NCBI GenBank assembly: GCA_027563935.2
Contig: JANVAS020000239.1
Location: forward strand, 248,001-312,000
DNA: 64,000 nucleotides
DNA from: Costus lasius
Lineage: Eukaryota > Streptophyta > Magnoliopsida > Zingiberales > Costaceae
Reading direction: 5' to 3'
Position numbers and translations under genes: made by a program. The notes below the pieces were generated by a model that worked only from the letters and a program-made list of their open reading frames with translations, was not told the origin of the DNA and searched no databases. Position 1 is the stretch's first letter; each line of letters starts with the position of its first letter. Of the stretch, positions 12,801 through 23,943 are shown piece after piece.

Positions 12801-12998
12801 CTCATGCTGTCCCACCTGTCTTCTTCTCTTGAGTTCCTGTACATTTGAACAAATGTGAACTCCACATGTAGTGTCTAACACCCATGTTATTACAGAAGAA
12901 GAAAACATGACCTCAGTCACATAAATACCTGAGCCAGAAGCGATGCTTCCCTTCTTGTCTCCTTGGAGCGCTTTACAGTCCTTTTTCCAGTGACCCAG
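9849..12998 (-). pseudogene. B pol: end of CCHC, protease, integrase, RT, RNase H; two stops
   Basis: In order: end of the CCHC region (GHWKKDC), protease (WVLDTTCGVHIC; relatives read DTAC), integrase zinc domain (WHSRLGHINKKRIKRL, CKAC), integrase core with Asp in IHSDVCGPF, Asp in LRSDRGGEY and Glu in GVSERRNR, RT (WQMDVKTAFLNG, catalytic LYVDDIL) and RNase H (YTDASF, TTEAEYVAAS, DNTGAIA). Stops are a TAG at 10410-10412 (Trp expected in AHW) and a TAG at 10011-10013 (Gln expected in HIQRR). Both are C-to-T changes on one strand at CAG. The frame is otherwise continuous to the natural TAG at 9849. Confidence 0.95.
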
Positions 12999-13733
12999 CT
13001 AGCCACAGTGGAAACATCTGTACTCCTTCGACCGCTTAACCTTTTGTTTCAGCGCCTTGTTGTAGTTCTTGACTGGGGCTTTGCCCTTCTTCCCCTTCTT
13101 CTTGTTCCTTGAAGGAAACATTAAGACAGAGGTTGAAGGCTTTCCCTTCAGAGTCTCCTCAGTAGTCAAGAGCATATTCAACAACTCTGCCGGGGTACAA
13201 TCGATTTTGTTCATATTAAAGTTAATAATGAACGCATCGAAAGAGGGTGGGAGAGACTGCAGAATAATGTCTACAGCAAGCTCCTGATTGATGGTATGTC
13301 CCAGTTTCTCTAGAGCCTCCTTGTGCCCAATCATCTTGAGCACGTGAGCTCCCACTGGACTCCCTTCAGCCAGTTTGCTCTGAAAGAACAGCTTGGTCAA
13401 GTTATAGCGCTCAGTCCTCGCCTGTGCAGCATATAGCATCTTGAGGTTTGCTATCATTTCTATAGCAGACATATCCTCATGCTGACGCTGCAGCGGTGGC
13501 GTCATAGACGCTAGCATCAGGCAAGCGACATCAATGCTATCATTGACATGCTTTTCATAGGCTTCCCGAACCGCCCTTGCGGCGTTCGGAGCGGGTTGAG
13601 GCGGTATCGCCGTCTCGAGGACATACAGTTTCCTCTCTGCCTTAAGAACAATCTTAAGGTGTCCGTACCAGTCTGAGAAGTTTGGCCCAGCAAACTTCTC
13701 CCTTTCCAGTAGGGATCGCACATTGAAGCTCAT
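12999..13733 (-). pseudogene. B gag, ended by a stop inside the zinc knuckle
   Basis: Gag forms the particle that holds element RNA. The 244 residues start with MSFNVRSLLEREKFAG and continue with the copia gag core FSDWYGHLKIVLKAERKLYVLE. A Lys/Gly-rich basic stretch (RNKKKGKKGKAPV) precedes the zinc knuckle. The CCHC box (CFHCGQLGHWKKDC in copies F and G) is cut here after CFHCG by a TAG at 12999-13001, where relatives have CAG. The ATG at 13733 follows the leader directly. Gag and pol form one frame in this family, so this stop also blocks pol. Confidence 0.94.
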
Positions 13734-14043
13734 GGTGTTCGTTGCTGCAGGAATCTACAACAATGCAAGAACAGCAAGGTCAGTATCAATGTATAGAATC
13801 AATCCAGGACTTAAGAAAGATTCTTTTTCTCACTATTTTATCTGGCTGAAAAATCCAGCAAAACAGCCCGAAAGAGTAAGACTCTTTTAGTGAGATGGGA
13901 TCCGGATTTCATACTTGGTCTCTGCGTCCCGCTCAGGCGAGATAAGTTGCACAGAGAGTACAAGCACTAGTTTTTGGTAGGCTACCCCAGCCAATCGCCA
14001 ACCCGTGCGATTCCCCTTCATCTGGGCAATCCAGCAGACTGTG

Positions 14044-14264
14044 CCAACTGATTTGGTACAAAACAGTCTCTGATCCCTCAGATGGCTGCCTCCATATAGC
14101 TAACATATGCCCCATATGTAGCCTACATGGTCAAGCGGACCTGACCTACTCCCTGGACCACCACGTGCCATGCTAAGCAACGAGAAGTGATAAATCCCTT
14201 CTCTGTAACACGCAGGTGTAATCCCGCACCGTCTGAAGATAGATGGACGTGCCCACTGAGTGGG
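14044..14264 (-). other. Leader hairpin pair of B
   Basis: The hairpin at 14252-14264 (element strand CCCACTCAGTGGG) is intact. The second at 14044-14056 reads CCAAATCAGTTGG on the element strand, so one pair of the usual CCAAC/GTTGG stem is lost in this copy. Confidence 0.6.
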
Positions 14265-14612
14265 TACAACACGGCTCCAACGATAGTCAGAACAGTGAGG
14301 TTTCGCGTCAGAAGGTTTTCGAGCTTGATATTCTAGCGTTGGATTTTAACGGTCTTTTATCTTCTTACTATCAGGCAAATCCTATGGCTATAGCAGAAGA
14401 TAAATAACTCATGCAATTCTAATTATTAAACTATAAATAGAAAGCATGCTGATCTTATGTGGTAAAAGCCCATTAAGCCTAAGTAAGACCTTAACCTAAC
14501 TTAAGTCTTCACTTGCTTTTCTTCATGGGGCTTTTGCTTCTCATCTGGCCCAACCCGGGCCCAAGCGCCCACTACAGCTCAGGTGCGCCCACCAGGAAAA
14601 TGCGCCTGTCCC

Positions 14613-14669
14613 AGAGTCGAACCCTGGACCTCCCACCTGGTCAAGCCACTGCTGCATGCGCCAATGCCA
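14613..14669 (-). other. tRNA-like block in the leader of B (B-box intact)
   Basis: On the element strand the B-box is GGTTCGACTCT (14613-14623). The A-box position reads TGGCATTGGCG (14659-14669), with the key A changed. Copies A, F and I keep TGGCAGAGGCG. Confidence 0.45.
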
Positions 14670-15544
14670 TGTGTGCTCTGTGCTCTTGTTTGATTAAATT
14701 ACAAATTAATCTATCTAGACAAGATTGACTCGCAGGTCAATTACACTTTATAAATTAAATAAAATGTGATGCGCAGATCACAATAAAAATTAATTTACAA
14801 ATTTTAACCAGGCTCGCAGGCCCCAGCACAGCACACATTAATTAGGCGTCCCACATAAGATTAAATAAACAACCATATGCTTACAATCAACATGTGATCC
14901 ATTCATGAAAATAAAATTTTCGAAAAACCCATTGGCATCAATTTTATTTTCCTTATGTGCCCTACTACCTTACAACGGTCCATTAATAGGGATCCACTCA
15001 TCAGACCTAGTCAGATCCACTGCCCTTGCATGCACCAAGTCCTAACTGACTTGAGTCGACCCAATGGTCAACTATGCATGCGCTAGGGCTGAACAATCTA
15101 CATGAGTTTTGGCAAGCGGGTGTGACCCCAGGCCTAACTCATGCGTGTTCACTGGTTGTCTCAACCAGACCTCGCTACACGCCTGTGATGCAGTCGACCT
15201 ATAGCCACCACATGCTTGCGCATAGGTGCCATCTGGTCGACCCATCTAGGCTGTCAGATGGTCTGATCAGACTAGTTGGATCTTAACTAGAGATGACTTC
15301 AACCCTACTAACCCGTCTAAGGACTTATAGCAGGCGCCACTTAGATCTAAGGTGAGTCGCGCAAGTAAAGAAGTTTTTGAGAAAAACTAAATGGATGCGC
15401 CAACTAGATACATGCGCTAATGATAAAAATCATACATCATGTAATTTTCTCATGAATAACTTTCGCATGTAGTTTAGATCTAAGGTGTTGCGCAAACATG
15501 GATCACTAAAGTTAAGCAATCATACAAACATGCATATAAACTTG

Positions 15545-15556
15545 GCTCTGATACCA
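15545..15556 (-). other. Primer binding site of B
   Basis: GCTCTGATACCA on the plus strand, the reverse complement of TGGTATCAGAGC, two bases inside the 5' LTR at 15559. It is complementary to initiator Met tRNA. Confidence 0.95.
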
Positions 15557-15558
15557 AT

Positions 15559-17244
15559 TGAAAGTCCCCTAACAAGGGGGAAGCGAAACCCTAATAGGCA
15601 CATATGGAGGTTTACATGCAGCGGAAGGGGTTTCTAGGGATTGAATGCATGATATATGATCAACTTTATAAATTAACCGAAATAGAATGGTAGCGACTCA
15701 TACCATGGCCATCGCTTAGATGGTGTCTAGGAAGAAGAGAGAACGATGGGGTTCTCCTCCAAAGCGCCACACACAAGATGATCGATGGCTTGCTCCTTGG
15801 ACGCTCCTTGTGCTAGCAAGGTTCTCCAAGTGACCTTGTCGTGTGAGAAGGGATGAAGAAGATGAGATCCACACTTGGCGATTCTTCCTTGTCGTCAAAG
15901 CCTCTTCCACGAGAATACCCCCAAGCAAACACACGAGAAGAGAGGGGCGACAACAATAGGCGTGAAGAGGTGAGGCGTGGTCACGTATGTGATCATGCTT
16001 TCTAAAAATAGAAAGCCACTCCTCAACATGCGATCAAGGGTTTTTCCCAATCGCATATTTCTCTTAACTTGAACCGTGCGCTCACATGATGAGCTGGTTC
16101 AATTTTGGTTTGGTTCAAAGACCAATTAACCCAAGCCATTAGTCCAGATCACATTAAACCCTAAGGTTCTTGATCTGACCGTTGATCTCTTGATGCTCCT
16201 GATCTCACCGATCTAGCATCCATTCTCTCAATCGAAGCTTACCGATCTCAAGCCCTAATCAATCAAACATGATCAGACCAGATCTCACTCACAATCAGAG
16301 ATTAAATCCCTTTAAACTGAACCTAAACAATTCAGTCCACACGATCTGACTTAAGTAAGCCATATCATCAAATTGTGCGACCCTAAGGGTTTCCTTTAAA
16401 TGTCGGTAACAATAACTTACGTCATCACGATCAGTGAGGGGTATCTAGCAACACATCACTGTCTCCCGATATAAAAGAAAGAGTCTTCCAAGACTACACC
16501 CAAACCACAGCACAAGTGTGAATCAAACTCACAAGACATACATGATTCCTTTGCCACTGGATGTTCTTATTGGACAAGCCTGTCAAGCTTGTAACTCCAA
16601 TATGATGAGCATGATTAGATCAGATGAACATAGTCACCTGGGTATGGCCATACACTTTCTCAATCATCTCATCCAGGGGGGCCCCTTTTGAACATCACAC
16701 TCCAATCAAGGAGATGGCAATACTTTGTCTATCACTAGTGCCCTAACATGACTCATGATCATCATCCAAGATAGTCTATAATCATTATGTTTCAAATGAT
16801 ATTGAACTACCTCAAAACAATGACAATCATCATTTAGAAACACAAGTGATCTCAAGTCAGAGGACATGTGCCACTTGTTGCAATCAAGGATTATTCACAT
16901 TGTGACAAGCAATTGAATATCCTAGTAGGGTCTGTCCAGTACATCCAATGTACCCATGAGTCTACATCTTATTTCATGCTCGAAGCATCCTATAAGATTT
17001 GAATACATATTAGTCTCAATCATATCAAGGCTGTCTCATGTTCACCAAGATATCTCGACTAAGGACAAAAGTGCATGTCAGCCTAGCTGAACAGCTTTGA
17101 GACATTATTCAGAAGCACATGTATTGCAGCAGACAATGTAACAAACTGAATAACAATTATTGCCTTTATAAACATAAGAGTTTATACATGATACTGTTAC
17201 AATCCCAAGGCCTCAAACATTAGCCTTAAGGGCATACCCCAACA
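15559..17244 (-). repeat. 5' LTR of B
   Basis: 1686 bp, reverse orientation, from TGAAAGTCCCC to CCCCAACA, followed by the TGCGT duplication. Confidence 0.96.
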
Positions 17245-17391
17245 TGCGTGCCTGGTTAATAAAATTGTAAATTATTTATTGTGATCTGCGCATCACATTT
17301 TAATTAATTTATTGTGTAATTGACCTGCGAGTCAATCATGTCTAGATAGATTAAATTGTAAGTTTAATCAGACATGAGCACAGAGCACAGT

Positions 17392-17448
17392 TGGCAGAGG
17401 CGCATGCAGCAGTGGCTTGACCAGGTGGGAGGTCCAGGGTTCGACTCT
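17392..17448 (+). other. tRNA-like A-box/B-box pair in the leader of A
   Basis: TGGCAGAGGCG (17392-17402) fits the Pol III A-box pattern TRGYNNANNNG. GGTTCGACTCT (17438-17448) fits the B-box GGTTCGANTCY. The boxes start 46 bases apart, within the range of tRNA genes. Around the B-box, GTCC and GGAC can pair like a T-arm stem. There is no complete cloverleaf, so it is not a tRNA gene; a tRNA-derived SINE remnant is possible. Confidence 0.5.
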
Positions 17449-17796
17449 GGGACAGGCGCATTTTACCTGGTGGGCGCACCTGAGCTGCAGAGGGCGCATG
17501 GGCCCTGGGTTGGGCCAGATGAGATGCAAAAGACCCATGGAGAGCTCAAGTGAAGACTTAAGTTAAATTAAGGTCTTACCTAGGCTTATGTGGCTTTTAC
17601 CACATAAGATCAGCATGCTTTCTATTTATTGTTTAAATAATTAGAGTTGCATGATTTAATCTTCTGCTATCACCATAGGAATTGCATGATAGTTGAGAAG
17701 ATAAAAGGACCGTTAAAATCCAACGCTAAATATCAAGCTCGTAAGCCTTCTGACGCGAAACCTCACTGTTCTGACTATCGTTGGGGCCGTGTTGTA

Positions 17797-18017
17797 TCCA
17801 CTCAGTGGGCACGCCCATCTATCTTCAGACGGTGTGCGATTACACCTGCGTGTTATAGAGAAGGGATTTATCGCTTCTCGTTGCTTAGCATAGCACGTGG
17901 TGGTCCAGGGAGTAGGTCAGGTCAGCTTGACCATATAGGCTACATACTGAGCATATGTTAGCTATATGGAGGCAGCCATCTGTGGGATCAGAGACTGTGT
18001 TGTACCAACTCAGTTGG
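17797..18017 (+). other. Leader hairpin pair of A
   Basis: Hairpin 1 at 17797-17809 reads TCCACTCAGTGGG (one C to T change, still allowing a T-G pair). Hairpin 2 at 18005-18017 reads CCAACTCAGTTGG. Both have 5-bp stems around a TCA loop and follow GTGTTGTA. Confidence 0.6.
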
Positions 18018-18327
18018 CACAGTCGGTTGGATTGCCCAGATGAAGGGGAATCGCACGGGTTGGCGATTGGCAGGGATTGCCTACCAGAAATTAGTGCTTG
18101 TACTCTCTGTGCATCTTATCTCGCCTGAGCGGGATGCGGAGACCAAGTATGAAATCTGGATCCCATCTCACTAAAAGAGTGTTTCTCTTTCGGACTGTTT
18201 TAATGGATTTTTCAGTCAGAAAAAATAGTGAGAAAAGAATCTTTCTTAAAGTCCTGGATTGATTCTAAACATTGATACTGACCTTGCTGTTCTTGCATTG
18301 TTGTAGATTCCTGCAGCAACGAACACC

Positions 18328-19221
18328 ATGAGCTTCAATGTGCGATCCCCACTGGAAAGGGAGAAGTTTGCTGGGCCAAACTTCTCAGACTGGTATGGAC
18401 ACCTTAAGATTATTCTTAAGGCTGAGAGGAAACTGTATGTCGTCGAGACGGCTATACCGCCTCAACCCGCTCCAAACGCCGCAAGGGCGGTTCGGGAAGC
18501 CTATGAAAAGCATGTCAATGATAGCATTGATGTCGCTTGCCTGATGCTAGCGTCTATGACGCCACAGCTGCAGCGTCAGCATGAGGATATGTCTGCTATA
18601 GAAATTATAGCAAACCTCAAGATGCTGTATGCTGCACAGGCGAGGACTGAACGCTATAATTTGACCAAGCTTTTCTTTCAGAGCAAACTGGCTGAAGGGA
18701 GTCCAGTGGGAGCTCACATGCTCAAGATGATTGGGCACAAAGAGGCTCTAGAGAAACTGGGGCATACCATCAATCAGGAGCTTGCTGTAGACATTATTCT
18801 GCAGTCCCTCCCGGCCTCTTTCGATCCGTTCATTATTAATTTTAATATGAACAAGATCGACTGTACTCCGGCAGAGTTGCTGAATATGCTCTTGACTATA
18901 GAGGAGACTCTAAAGGGAAAGCCTTCAACCTCTGTCTTGATGTTTCCGTCTAGGAACAAGAAGAAGGGGAAGAAGGGCAAAGCCCCTGTCAAGAATTACA
19001 ACAAGGCTCTGAAACAAAAGGTTAAGCGGTCGAAGGAATACAGATGTTTCCATTGTGGCCAGCTGGGTCACTGGAAAAAGGACTGTAAAGCGCTCCAAGG
19101 AGACAAGAAGGGAAGCATTGCTTCTGGCTCAGGTATTTTTGTGACTGAGGTCATGTTTTCTTCTTCTATTTCATGGGTGTTGGACACTGCATGTGGAGTT
19201 CACATTTGTTCAAATGTATAG
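18328..19221 (+). pseudogene. A gag and start of protease, ended by TAG
   Basis: The frame starts with MSFNVRSPLEREKFAG and carries the copia gag core, the Lys-rich stretch and an intact CCHC zinc knuckle CFHCGQLGHWKKDC (about residues 239-252). It then enters protease (SWVLDTACGVHICSNV). A TAG at 19219-19221 replaces the CAG (Gln) seen in F and G. Gag itself is complete, so this copy could in principle still make gag, but not the fused polyprotein. Confidence 0.94.
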
Positions 19222-22202
19222 GAACTCAAGAGAAGAAGACAGGTGGGACAGCATGAGGTGGACCTACGAGTTGGAAACGGGGCACGGGTTGCTGCTGTTG
19301 CTGTAGGGGTTTATTACATCTCATTACCATCTGGACTTGTATTAGAACTGGACAATTGTTATTTTGTTCCGAGTATTACGAAAAATATTATCTCTATTCC
19401 TGCTCTTGTCAGGAAAGGATTTTCCTTTGAATGCAATATTTCAAAGTGTGTTCTTTCTTATGATAATATTGTTTATGCTACTGGATCAATTAACAATGGA
19501 TTATTCATGTTGGACATGGAATGTTCTATACAAAATTTTGATAATAAGAAAGCCAAGTATGCTGATGACAGCACCTTGTTATGGCATAGTCGTTTAGGCC
19601 ATATTAACAAGAAACGCATTAAGCGGTTGCATGACCATGGACTGCTGGGATCAGTCTCCTATGAGGAGATTGATACATGCAAAGCTTGTTTAATGGGTAA
19701 AATGACGAAGTCACCTTTTCCTCATAAAGGTCAAAGGGCTTCAGGTTTACTTGACCTTATACACAGTGATGTGTGTGGGCCATTTAGTAAACATGCCAGA
19801 GGTGGCTATTCATACTTCATTACCTTTACTGATGATTTCAGTAGATACGGGTATGTCTATCTAATGAGACATAAAAGTGAATCTTTTGACAAGTTCAAAG
19901 AGTTCAAAAATGAAGTACAGAATCAGCTAGGCCGAAATATCAAGGCACTTCGTTCAAATCGAGGTGGAGAATACCTAAGTCGAGAGTTTACTGACTATCT
20001 GAAGGAGTGTGGGATTATCTCACAGCTCACTCCGCCAGGAACACCGCAATGGAATGGTGTGTCCGAGAGGAGAAATAGAACCTTACTAGATATGGTACGT
20101 TCTATGATGAGTCAGGCTACTCTATCTTACTCCTTTTGGGGATTTGCACTGGAAACAGCTGCAAAAGTACTAAACCGAGTGCCATCCAAGGCAGTTTCAA
20201 AGACTCCATATGAGTTATGGTATGGGAAACAGCCGAGCTTGACCATGGACTAAGATCTGGGGTTGCGAGGCTTATGTCAAAAAGCTCGCCTCTGGGAAAC
20301 TAGAGAGCAGATCTGAGAAATGTATCTTTGTCGGTTACCCTAAGGAAACTAAGGGTTATTATTTCTACGATCCCAAAGAGAACAAGGTATTTGTTGCTCG
20401 GACGGCCATTTTTCTTGAGGAGTTTCTTCTGCAAGAGGCCAGTGGGAGAGAAATAAAGCTGGATGAGAATCCAGAGGAAGGACAAAGTAGTCAAGTACAG
20501 TTGGATGAGCCTGAGCCGGTAGAATAGGTTATTGAACAACCTGAGGCTCCGATATCACGGGAACCGCGTAGATCGGGAAGGATCCGTCGACAGCCTGAGC
20601 TCTATGACGGAGTCTACATCATTGATCATGATGAACCCCTCACTTATGCGGATGCGGTCAGTGGACCGGACTCAGCTAGATGGCTTGAAGCTATGCGAGC
20701 TGAGATGGACTCCATGTCAGATAATCAAGTCTGGGATTTGGTTGATCCGCCTCCGGGAGTAATCCCTATAGGCTGTAAATGGATCTTCAAGAAGAAGATT
20801 GACATGGATGGTAACGTGGTTACCTATAAAGGCAGGCTAGTTGCGAAAGGTTTCAAACAAATCTACGGGATAGATTATGATGAAACTTTCTCTCCTGTAG
20901 CTATGTTCAAGTCTATTCGGATTCTTTTCGCGATAGCAGCGTATTACGATTATGAGATCTGGCAAATGGATGTGAACACCGCTTTCCTTAATGGAAAACT
21001 GGATGAGGATGTGTATATGACACAACCTGAAGGTTTCACTAATCCATCAGATCGTCATAAAATATGCAAGTTAAAGAAGTCCATTTATGGACTTAAGCAA
21101 GCATCTAGAAGCTGGAATATTCGTTTTGATGAATCAATCTGTGAATTTGGTTTCATCAAGAATGTAGATGACCCGTGTGTATATAAGAGGTTTAGTGGGA
21201 GCGTGATTACTTTCCTAGTCCTCTACGTCGATGATATCTTAATCATTGGAAACGATATTCCTGAACTGCATGCTGTTAAAGCATGGTTAAGAAAATGTTT
21301 CCAGATGAAAGATCTAGGAGAAGCAGCCTATGTATTAGGTGTGAAGATCTACAGAGATAGATCTAAGAGGCTTCTCGGGCTGTGCCAGAGTACTTACATC
21401 GATAAAGTCCTGGAGAGATTCCATTTAGAGAATTCTAAAAGAGGATATCTTCCAGTCAGACATGGTCTGAATCTTTCAAAGAGTCAGTGTCCACAAACAC
21501 AGACTGAGAAAGATGAAATGGACAATACGCCTTATGCTTCGGTTATTGGGTCCATTATGTATGCGATGTTGTGTACTCGCCCAGACGTTGCTTACGGGTT
21601 AAGCGTGACCAGTCGATTCCAAAGTAATCCAGGTAAGGCACACTGGATTGCGGTCAAGAACATTTTGAAATATCTGCGGAGGACCAAAGATATGTTCTTG
21701 ATATATGGAGGTCAGGAAGAACTCAGTATTGAAGGATATACTCACGCTTCATTCCAATCTGACCAGGATGATTTCCGATCGCAATCAGGCTATGTTTTTA
21801 GCTTGAATGGAGGAGCAGTGGTGTGGAAGAGTTTCAAACAGTCTATCGTTGCTGATTCCACAACAAAAGCTGAGTATGTTGCAGCCTCGGAAGCATCCAA
21901 GGAGGCAGTGTGGATTCGTAAGTTCGTTCAAGAACTTGGTGTTGTTCCTTCGAGTGCTGATCCTTTGGTTATCTTCTGTGATAACACTGGAGCAATCGCA
22001 CAAGCAAAGGAACCACGGTCACACCAGAAGTCCAAGCACATACAGAGACGACTTGATCCGGGAGATCATTGATCGTGGTGAGATCAGAATCTGCAAGGTT
22101 CATACAGATGACAATCTGGCTGACCCGCTTACCAAGCCTCTGGCGCAGCAGAAGCATGAGAAGCACTGTAATAATATGGGTTTGAGATTTCTCAACCATT
22201 AG
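19222..22202 (+). pseudogene. A pol remainder: protease, integrase, RT, RNase H with four lesions
   Basis: The frame runs through protease, the integrase zinc domain and the core. The second catalytic Asp of integrase is Asn here (RSNRGGEY against RSDRGGEY in F and G). An extra base near 20246 shifts the frame (ends at 20253). A TAG sits at 20525-20527, a CAG in G, B and H. RT resumes at 20693 with GCKWIFKKK, DVNTAFLNG and an intact YVDD. RNase H has YTHASF where relatives have YTDASF, so its first catalytic Asp is gone. A 5-bp deletion after 22050 shifts the frame again before the natural end at 22202. Confidence 0.94.
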
Positions 22203-22210
22203 ATTAAGTG

Positions 22211-22222
22211 CAAGTGGGAGAT
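22211..22222 (+). other. Polypurine tract of A
   Basis: CAAGTGGGAGAT, directly before the 3' LTR start TGTTGGGG. Confidence 0.9.
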
Positions 22223-23915
22223 TGTTGGGGTATGCCCTTAAGGCTAATGTTTGAGGCCTTGGGATTCTTTCTGTATCATGTATAAACTCTTATGTTTATA
22301 AAGGCAATGGTTGTTATACAGGTTGTTACATTGTCTGCTGCAATAAGTGTACTTCTGAATAATGTCTCAATGCTGTTCAGCTAGGCTGACATGCTATATG
22401 TCCTTTGTCGAGATATCTTGGTGAACATGAGACAGCCTTGATATGATTGAGACTAATATGTGTTCTAATCTTATAGGATGCTTCGAGCATGGAATAAGAT
22501 GTAGACTCATGGGTGCATTGGATGTACTGGACAGACCCTACTAGGATATTCAATTGCTTGTCACAATGTGAATAATCCTTGTTTGCAACAAGTGGCACAT
22601 TTCCTCTGACTTGAGATCACTTGTGTTTCTAAATGATGATTGTCATTGTTTTGAGGTAGTTCAATATCATTTGAAACATAATGGTTACAGACTATCTTGG
22701 ATAATGATCATGAGTCAGGTTAGGACACTAGTGATAGATATAGGATTGCCGTCTCCTTGTTTAAGGAGTGTGATGTTCTAAAGGGCCCCCCTGGATGAGA
22801 TGATTGAGAAAGTGTATGGCCATACCCAGGTGACTATGTTCATCTAATCTAATCATGCTCATCATATTGGAGCTACAGGCTTGACACGCTTGTCCAATAA
22901 GAACATCAAGTGGCAAAGGAAACTTGTATGCCTAGTGAAGTGGATTCACACTTGTGCTGTGGTTTGGGTGTAGTCTTGGAAGACTCTTTCCTTTATATCG
23001 GGAGACAGTGATGTGTTGCTAGATACCCCTCACTGATCGTGATAACGTAAGTTATCGTTACCGACATTTAAAGGAAACCCTTAGGGTCGCACAATTTGAT
23101 GATATGGCTTACTTAAGTCAGATCGTGTGGACTGAATTGTTTGGATTCAGTTTAAAGGGATTTAATCTCTGATTGTAAGTGAGATCTGGTCTGATCATGT
23201 TTGATTGATTAGGGCTTGAGATCGGTAAGCTTCGATCGAGAGAATGGATGCTAGATCGGTGAGATCAAGAGCATCAGGAGATGAATGGTTAGATCTTGAA
23301 CCTTTAGGGTTTATTGTGATCTAGACCAAATGGCTTGGGTTAATTGGTCTTTGAACCAAACCAAATTGAACCAGCTCATCAAGTGAGCGCATGGTTCATG
23401 GGAGAAGAGATTTGCGATTTGTTCATGAGCGCATTTCATGATGAGAAGTGGTTTTGCTATTTTTAGATAGCATGTCACTTACGTGACCACATCTCATGTC
23501 GCCTCTCTTCACGCCTCCCTCTCGCCCTCTTGTCGCCTGTTGGCTTTTGGTTCTTGACACATTCGTGTGGTAGAGTTTTTGGACGACAAGGGAGAGGTCT
23601 CGCCAAGCAAGAAAAATTCTTCTCTTCCCTTTCATACGATAAAGACCTTTGAAGAACCTTGCTAGCACAAGGATCAACAAAGAGTAGGTGGCATCACCTT
23701 GTGTGCGTCACTTTTGGAGAAGATCCCTTTCGATCTTTGCTTCCAAGGCACCATCCAAAGGATGGCGATGGTATGATCCTTCTTATATTTGCAATCGGGG
23801 TTTTTTTGTAGTTGATCATATCTCATGCAATTCGATCCCTAGAAATCCATTCCGCTGCTTTAAAACCTCCATATGCGCCAGTAGGGTTTCGCCCCCCTTG
23901 TTTAGGGGACTTTCA
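22223..23915 (+). repeat. 3' LTR of A
   Basis: 1693 bp, same ends and length as the 5' LTR at 5706. It is followed by the target duplication GAGCT at 23916-23920 and then K gag. Confidence 0.96.
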
Positions 23916-23943
23916 GAGCTTGGACCACTTGTTCGTCTCTCGC

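Larger units (their letters stand above)
13734..15544 (-). other. Leader of B
   Basis: About 1.8 kb of structured, non-coding leader between the primer site and gag. It contains the two short hairpins described separately and a tRNA-like block near 14613-14669. Small open frames inside it are not conserved between copies. Confidence 0.85.
8143..17244 (-). mobile_element. Element B: family-1 copia nested in the leader of A
   Basis: A complete 9102-bp copy on the minus strand with two 1686-bp LTRs and a TGCGT target duplication. It belongs to the same family as its host A but lies in the opposite orientation. Gag-pol would be a single frame from 13733 down to 9849 apart from three nonsense codons, at 12999, 10410 and 10011. 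The LTRs differ at about 14 positions by eye, so A and B inserted close together in time, B after A. Confidence 0.96.
17250..18327 (+). other. Leader of A, second part
   Basis: Continuation of the A leader after the B insertion, ending at the gag ATG. It contains the tRNA-like A/B-box block (17392-17448), the hairpin pair (17797-18017) and a pyrimidine-rich stretch ending TTGTTGTAG just upstream of gag. Confidence 0.85.
5706..23915 (+). mobile_element. Element A: family-1 Ty1/copia (probable Tork/Angela type), hosting B
   Basis: A complete copia element bounded by two 1693-bp LTRs (TG...CA) and a 5-bp GAGCT duplication. Inside are an initiator-Met primer site, a long leader, gag, protease, integrase, RT, RNase H and a purine tract. 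Integrase before RT marks it as Ty1/copia. The large LTRs, the LTR start TGTTGGGGTATGCCC and the overall size suggest the Tork/Angela lineage (an inference). Its leader is split at 8142 by element B; without B the length is 9103 bp. The LTRs differ by roughly 15 substitutions, so the insertion is young, but gag-pol carries several lesions. Confidence 0.95.

Noticed and set aside
17392..17470. A real tRNA gene in the leader
   Set aside because: Only A-box and B-box-like motifs are present; no acceptor stem or anticodon arm can be drawn.
18285..18306. Splice acceptor just before gag (TTGCATTGTTGTAG)
   Set aside because: The motif is suggestive and kept in several copies, but no matching donor could be justified from sequence alone.
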